The notes below the pieces were generated by a model. It was not told the DNA's origin and did no database searches. It worked only from the letters and a program-made list of their open reading frames with translations. The translations under genes and the position numbers were made by a program. A DNA stretch of 10,179 nucleotides from Planctomycetota bacterium (lineage in GTDB: Bacteria; Planctomycetota; Brocadiia; Brocadiales; Bathyanammoxibiaceae): positions 1 through 10,179 of the forward strand of contig JAUVQR010000033.1 in NCBI GenBank assembly GCA_030598065.1, read 5' to 3'. Below, piece after piece: positions 6,889 through 10,179 of this stretch; position 1 is the stretch's first letter; each line of letters begins with the position of its first letter.

Positions 6889-7233
6889 ATGAATAAAATC
6901 TCGACATGTCTTGCTGCGGCCCTGTTTTTTGTTGTGCTTACCTGGAATATGACTCTGGCAGAGGCAGGGGTCCTCCTGAGAGATTGCCGGGTGAAGACGG
7001 TAGAAGTCTACCGCAAAACGATACAGGTACAGTTGCATTTCAGGAGCGGTAAAGGTGAGGAGAAGAACGTCCACTTTTTGCTGGAAAACCCGAAAGACCC
7101 TTATGTCAGCGCGCAGCTGGAACTCTTGCGGGTTGCTCTTCTCTTCAGAAAAGAGGTGGACGTGCTGGTTGAGGACGACACGAAAAAGTCTATGGTGCTG
7201 GGCGTGTCATTATTCCAGACGACGTACGATTGA
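6889..7233 (+). CDS. Small exported protein of unknown function (114 aa)
   Basis: I do not recognise the family. Residues 1-26 are a Sec signal peptide: Lys3, hydrophobic core 7-19, and cleavage after AEA at 24-26. The mature 88 residues run as strand, strand, strand, helix, strand, strand. One Cys (33) is left in the mature part. A helix-like stretch starting at Tyr72 (L78, L79, A83, L84) is followed by a Lys-x-Val-x-Val strand and a closing GVSL strand (105-108). That layout resembles small secreted OB-fold proteins; the likeness is weak and by eye only. It lies 173 bp after the previous gene and may have its own promoter, though the only candidate (TTGACC at 6781, TATAAC at 6808) has a 21-bp spacer. 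A weak terminator follows. Confidence 0.7.
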   Translation: MNKISTCLAAALFFVVLTWNMTLAEAGVLLRDCRVKTVEVYRKTIQVQLHFRSGKGEEKNVHFLLENPKDPYVSAQLELLRVALLFRKEVDVLVEDDTKKSMVLGVSLFQTTYD

Positions 7234-7303
7234 GGATAACCGCTCGCGGGGTGCCAACCTTTTGAGTTGCGGTTGCGTAGAGTCGATAAGCACAGTTCTG
7301 ATT

Positions 7304-7318
7304 AAAGCGGGGCTTTTT
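7304..7318 (+). terminator. Weak intrinsic terminator after the 114-residue exported protein
   Basis: AAAGC (7304-7308) pairs with GCTTT (7312-7316) around GGG, and the T-run continues to 7318. The stem is only 5 bp. It stands 70 nt past the plus-strand stop and before the convergent sensor gene. Confidence 0.35.
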
Positions 7319-7361
7319 CTACCAGCCACTATTTACTGCGCCAATGTCTATCGGCTCCGGT

Positions 7362-9023
7362 TTATCCCCCTCCCTCCGGTCTTTCCTTTTCAATAAGCCG
7401 GGCGTTCTCCAGTACAACAACCATTTGTGGGGCTATCTGGGACAATAGATTAAAATTCTCCTCGGAGTAGTTTCCCGGCTTTTTGCTCCCAAAATTCATT
7501 GCCCCTATAACCTCTCCCCTATAGGTTAGAGGATATGCCATCCGTGAGCGGATGCCTTCTTTGAAGAGGGTCTTGTCGGACCAGAACAGGCCTTTTTCTG
7601 TATCATCAACAACCACGGGCTTGCTCGTAGAGAGGACTTTTTCAAAGAGGCTGCCCTCTTTCTTGGAGCGTGTCCCCTGTGTGAGCTCTCCGGAGACATT
7701 GTCCTTCGAGAGCACGAAGGTCAGGAAAAAGTCGTCCTTCTCTTCCCGGAAGCTGGTAATGCTGAAGCGGTCAAAATCTATTAGCTTCTTGAGTTCTTTG
7801 CTGGCCGCATCAAAGACCTCGGTGAGGAGGCTTGAGGCGATAATCCTGTTAAAGTTATTGATGCACTCTTTTTCTTCCAATGCCTTGGCCATAGAATTGA
7901 AGGAACTGGCTAGTTCTCCCAGTTCATCGTCAGAGGCGACGTCAAGCCTATGCGTGTAGTCACCGGAAGCGACCCTTTTAGTGGCCTCGTTGACGTCGAT
8001 GATAGGCACGGCAATCTTGCGGCCCACATAAAGTACTGCCAGGGCCAGGACGGCAAACAGGGCGACGAACATGTAAAAGAAGTTCTTCTTCAGCTCGCGA
8101 ATGGCCCCGTAGGCCTCGTCTACGTCTATTTCAGACATTACGGCCCACTGGTACTCGGATAGCCAATGCCAGAAGCCCAGGACACGTGAACCTCTGTAAT
8201 CAGAATATCCCTCAGCATCATAACCGGACTCACCCTTCAGGCATGCCTGGACGCCCTTTGTCAGTTGCCCGGTCCCCGGGTCTATGAGTTTCAATTCCAG
8301 CGCCGTTCGCTTCTTTACCAGCCCCATGTCTTTGATACTCTGTAAGAAACGAGACTCGCTTATCATGAACCCATTCTTGTCTACCAGATAAGTCTCGCCT
8401 GTCTCACCCAGCCTTACCCTGCGCATCTCTCTAGAGAGGGCCATTACGTCCACTCTCAGGCATATTATGCCGGTTATCTGGTCGGTCTTGTCCCGTACCG
8501 GAGATGAGACAAACAGGGTTGGGACGCCCAGTTCCATCTCTTCGTATTCGTTGGGTATCGGGTAGGTAGAAGGCATTACATCAGACACAAAGGTCTTTCC
8601 CGGTATCCTGGCCTTTTGAGAGTAATCGAAGTCCTCTATGGTGGTGCCAATAAGGTCCTCCCTGGTAGATACCCTTATCACTCCCGAATTATCGATGATG
8701 GATATTTCTTTGTACTCATATGTATCTCTAAGGAGGCATAGATGAGAAACCAGTCTGGCAAACTGTTCGTCACCGGGAGAGAACTCAGTAAAGGAGCTGA
8801 CCAGGAACTCGTTTGCAAAGGCCTTGGCGTCGTATTTTCTCTCCTTCATCCATGCCCTGATGAGGTTTGCCTGCTTGTACCCAACGCCCTCCAGGTCGCG
8901 TATCGTTGCTTCTTGCAATGCCCTCCAGACCTTGGGGTAAATAATCGTCCCGGAGATAAGTAATGGTAAACAGGAGAACAGGAGCAAGATTAATGTTGTC
9001 TTACTTCGAATAGAGTTAAACAT
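7362..9023 (-). CDS. Membrane sensor protein: Cache, HAMP and GAF domains, no output domain
   Basis: A 553-residue inner-membrane sensor. TM1 spans about 9-29. The periplasmic part (about 35-310) looks like a double Cache ligand-binding domain, with repeated segments such as ISIIDNSGVIRVST (107-120) and TYLVDKNGFMISES (211-224). TM2 is about 315-335 and leads into a HAMP domain (336-386) with the DELGELASSFNSM motif. A GAF domain occupies about 390-543. The protein stops ten residues after the GAF ending NARLIEKE. No histidine kinase, GGDEF, methyl-accepting or phosphatase domain follows, and no other minus-strand frame continues it. It may signal to a separate partner or be a truncated form. 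The start at ATG 9023 is preferred over GTG 9053 because it gives a short basic n-region before TM1. GAGGA lies 11 nt upstream of it and overlaps a possible upstream stop. Confidence 0.85.
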   Translation of the reverse strand: MFNSIRSKTTLILLLFSCLPLLISGTIIYPKVWRALQEATIRDLEGVGYKQANLIRAWMKERKYDAKAFANEFLVSSFTEFSPGDEQFARLVSHLCLLRDTYEYKEISIIDNSGVIRVSTREDLIGTTIEDFDYSQKARIPGKTFVSDVMPSTYPIPNEYEEMELGVPTLFVSSPVRDKTDQITGIICLRVDVMALSREMRRVRLGETGETYLVDKNGFMISESRFLQSIKDMGLVKKRTALELKLIDPGTGQLTKGVQACLKGESGYDAEGYSDYRGSRVLGFWHWLSEYQWAVMSEIDVDEAYGAIRELKKNFFYMFVALFAVLALAVLYVGRKIAVPIIDVNEATKRVASGDYTHRLDVASDDELGELASSFNSMAKALEEKECINNFNRIIASSLLTEVFDAASKELKKLIDFDRFSITSFREEKDDFFLTFVLSKDNVSGELTQGTRSKKEGSLFEKVLSTSKPVVVDDTEKGLFWSDKTLFKEGIRSRMAYPLTYRGEVIGAMNFGSKKPGNYSEENFNLLSQIAPQMVVVLENARLIEKERPEGGG

Positions 9024-9090
9024 GTTCCCGGGTGTCCTCAGTATAAAACACACTTGTTTAAAGAAGGGGCAGGCCCTTCAGGCGTGAGTT

Positions 9091-9204
9091 CTACCTTTTT
9101 AGACCTTCTAGACGATGTCTCAGAGAAGACTGTGGTGGACAGACAGAGGGCAACACAGACAAAAGGCGTTGACAGGCAAAAAATGCATTTCCCCCCCCCC
9201 TCAT
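9091..9204 (-). CDS. Possible small ORF with a G10 tract directly after its start codon
   Basis: Read on the minus strand, a perfect AGGAGG stands 7 nt before an ATG (9204-9202). The ATG is followed by A and ten G. In the current G10 frame the product is 37 residues and ends at a TAG (9093-9091). If the tract were eight or eleven G, the frame would shift to one that runs to a TGA at 9040-9038. That frame would give about 55 residues with a hydrophobic, signal-like start and would end 14 nt before the sensor ATG. Neither product resembles a protein I know. The excellent initiation signal is the main evidence; coding content is otherwise unproven. Confidence 0.3.
   Translation of the reverse strand: MRGGGNAFFACQRLLSVLPSVCPPQSSLRHRLEGLKR
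9191..9200. repeat. Homopolymer of ten C (ten G on the minus strand)
   Basis: An uninterrupted C10 run is flanked on the left by the 10-bp palindrome AAATGCATTT (9181-9190). Such tracts are prone to slipped-strand length change in the cell and to length errors in sequencing. Confidence 0.9.
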
Positions 9205-9211
9205 TTTCTAT

Positions 9212-9217
9212 CCTCCT
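9212..9217 (-). promoter_or_regulatory. Perfect Shine-Dalgarno before the G10-tract ORF
   Basis: CCTCCT on the plus strand reads AGGAGG on the minus strand, with a 7-nt spacer to ATG 9204. It matches the anti-Shine-Dalgarno fully and is the strongest ribosome binding site in the 9024-9434 interval. Confidence 0.5.
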
Positions 9218-9262
9218 GCCGTTAAGATAGAAATCCCAACCTACTGTCCCCACTTTTACACC

Positions 9263-9299
9263 TTTAAGACTGAAATGCAAGGGGAAAATTTGTCTTAAA
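9263..9299. repeat. Perfect 8-bp inverted repeat between the sensor and hisA
   Basis: TTTAAGAC (9263-9270) and GTCTTAAA (9292-9299) are exact reverse complements separated by 21 nt. The half-site centres are 29 bp apart, nearly three helical turns, which would suit a dimeric regulator. It sits upstream of the hisA promoter and upstream of the minus-strand G10-tract ORF. It could also form an RNA hairpin. Confidence 0.5.
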
Positions 9300-9323
9300 A
9301 CGGCACCCGTAACCACAAAACAG

Positions 9324-9352
9324 TTGGATGCACCGGGGGCGCAGGATATAAT
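9324..9352 (+). promoter_or_regulatory. Candidate sigma70-type promoter of hisA
   Basis: TTGGAT (9324-9329, 3/6) is followed after 17 bp by a perfect TATAAT (9347-9352). Transcription would start near 9359 and give a leader of about 75 nt with the tandem heptamers before the ATG. This implies hisA is transcribed apart from hisH. Confidence 0.6.
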
Positions 9353-9404
9353 TACGAGATTCTGTTTTGTAATACTATTCAATAACGTCCTGATGTGGGA
9401 CATT

Positions 9405-9425
9405 TTACCGGTTACCGGTTACGGG
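9405..9425 (+). repeat. Three tandem heptamers running into the hisA ribosome binding site
   Basis: TTACCGG (9405-9411), TTACCGG (9412-9418) and TTACGGG (9419-9425) are contiguous. The last unit supplies the GGGA used as Shine-Dalgarno for ATG 9435. The units contain the self-complementary ACCGGT. Confidence 0.75.
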
Positions 9426-9434
9426 ATAAATAAT

Positions 9435-10161
9435 ATGCTGATAATCCCCGCGATTGATCTTAGAGGGGGCCGGTGTGTCAGGTTGACCCGCGGTAGTTTT
9501 GACGAGGAAACAGTCTACTTTGATGACCCCGTGGAGCCGGCCATGAGGTGGCAGCGTGAGGGAGCGGAGTACCTCCACGTGGTAGACCTGGACGGCGCCC
9601 TTGAGGGAGAGCCGAAGAACCTGAAAGAACTCGGGCGCATCGTCGCCGCCGTTGATATGCCGGTAGAGTTCGGCGGCGGGATAAGGACGCCCGAGACCGT
9701 GCGGCACGTGCTGGACATGGGTGTCGACAGGGTGATACTGGGCACCAGGGCGGTTGACTCGCCGGAGTTGATAGAAGCGCTGTGCGCGAAGCATCCCGGC
9801 CGCATCGCAGTCGGCCTCGACCAGCGTGACGGAAAGGTGGCCGTAAAAGGATGGGTTGAGTCCTCCGACCTCTCGTTTGTCGAGGTGGCCAGGCGGATAG
9901 AAGGCTTTGGGCCGCGCACGCTTATTTTTACCGATATATCAAGAGACGGCATGCTGCAGGGCCCCAACGTCGAGCTGCTGAATGAACTCCTTGACGCCGT
10001 GGACGTGCCCGTTATCGCCTCCGGCGGCGTCACCACGCTGGATGACGTCAAGTCCCTCGCAGGGGCTACTCGTCGAAGGCGCCATAATAGGCAAGGCCCT
10101 TTACTCCGGCGCGATAAAACTTCCAGAGGCCATTGAGGCATCAAGAAGCGGCAGGCGATAA
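9435..10161 (+). CDS. hisA: HisA, phosphoribosylformimino-AICAR ribotide isomerase, with a +1 frameshift near the C-terminus
   Basis: Beta/alpha-barrel isomerase converting ProFAR to PRFAR in histidine synthesis. The start at ATG 9435 gives the canonical MLIIPAIDLRGG; an earlier in-frame ATG would add 37 residues unlike HisA. Catalytic Asp8 (AIDL) and Asp129 (GLDQRDG) are present, as are FGGGIR (79-84), TDISRDGMLQGPN (166-178) and IASGGV (194-199). After residue 210 the reading frame leaves the family and stops at 10136. In the other frame, from 10066, the product continues as LLVEGAIIGKALYSG and ends at TAA 10159-10161. Removing one G from the GGGG at 10062-10065 joins the two parts into 241 residues, the normal HisA length. 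As read, the last barrel strand and a C-terminal phosphate-binding loop are lost. GGGA lies 8 nt upstream of the start. hisF might follow beyond the window. Confidence 0.9.
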
Positions 10162-10179
10162 CTCCCCGGTCTTCTCTGC

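Noticed and set aside
7234..7361. A missing output domain of the sensor displaced by a frameshift
   Set aside because: The two other minus-strand frames past the sensor stop close within about 20 codons and show no kinase or GGDEF motif.
9169..9200. A perfect plus-strand TTGACA (9169-9174) as a promoter
   Set aside because: The place where a -10 element should be is occupied by the C10 tract, and no TATAAT-like hexamer occurs at 15-19 bp spacing.
9038..9403. A 121-codon minus-strand open frame from ATG 9403 covering the sensor/hisA intergenic region
   Set aside because: It runs through the hisA promoter and leader and through the C10 tract, has low-complexity Cys/Ser-rich content, no family likeness and no Shine-Dalgarno at its ATG. 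Only the internal initiation site at 9204 was kept, as a low-confidence ORF.

Overview
The window comes from a Gram-negative bacterium of moderate GC content: two proteins carry lipobox signal peptides, one has an OmpA peptidoglycan-binding domain, and a prepilin peptidase is present. Codon use leans on ATA (Ile) and AGG (Arg). That use and the gene mix (RCK-DHH fusion, SppA-type lipoprotein, Cache-HAMP-GAF sensor, scattered his genes) would fit Desulfobacterota, Nitrospirota or Brocadiales-like Planctomycetota. This is inference; nothing in the window fixes the taxon. I see no CRISPR array, tRNA, rRNA or transposase.

Left part (1-3630): a plus-strand SppA-like serine protease, predicted to be a lipoprotein, converges on and overlaps by 36 bp a minus-strand cytoplasmic polysaccharide deacetylase. 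Upstream of the deacetylase on the same strand lies a DHH/DHHA1 phosphoesterase fused to an N-terminal TrkA/RCK-type nucleotide-binding domain. It has a near-consensus sigma70-type promoter (TTGACA, 17 bp, TAGAAT).

Middle part (3631-7361): a roughly 420-bp divergent intergenic region holds a GC-rich, dyad-rich block of unknown function between two opposed promoters. A plus-strand run follows: prepilin peptidase (TTG start), OmpA-family lipoprotein, hisH and a small exported protein. The last three are tightly packed. A second small exported protein lies 173 bp further on, followed by a weak terminator. hisH is thus embedded among cell-envelope genes rather than in a compact his operon.

Right part (7362-10179): a minus-strand membrane sensor (TM, Cache, TM, HAMP, GAF) stops right after its GAF domain with no output domain. 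Its 411-bp upstream region, shared with the divergent hisA, is the most unusual stretch of the window. It contains a perfect Shine-Dalgarno and ATG on the minus strand followed at once by ten G, as at phase-variable loci. It also has an 8-bp inverted repeat with a 21-nt loop, a perfect TATAAT for hisA, and three tandem heptamers running into the hisA ribosome binding site. hisA itself carries a +1 frameshift in a GGGG run; removing one G restores a 241-residue HisA. Because both the hisA lesion and the G10 tract are homopolymer-length effects, sequencing error must be excluded before either is read as biology.
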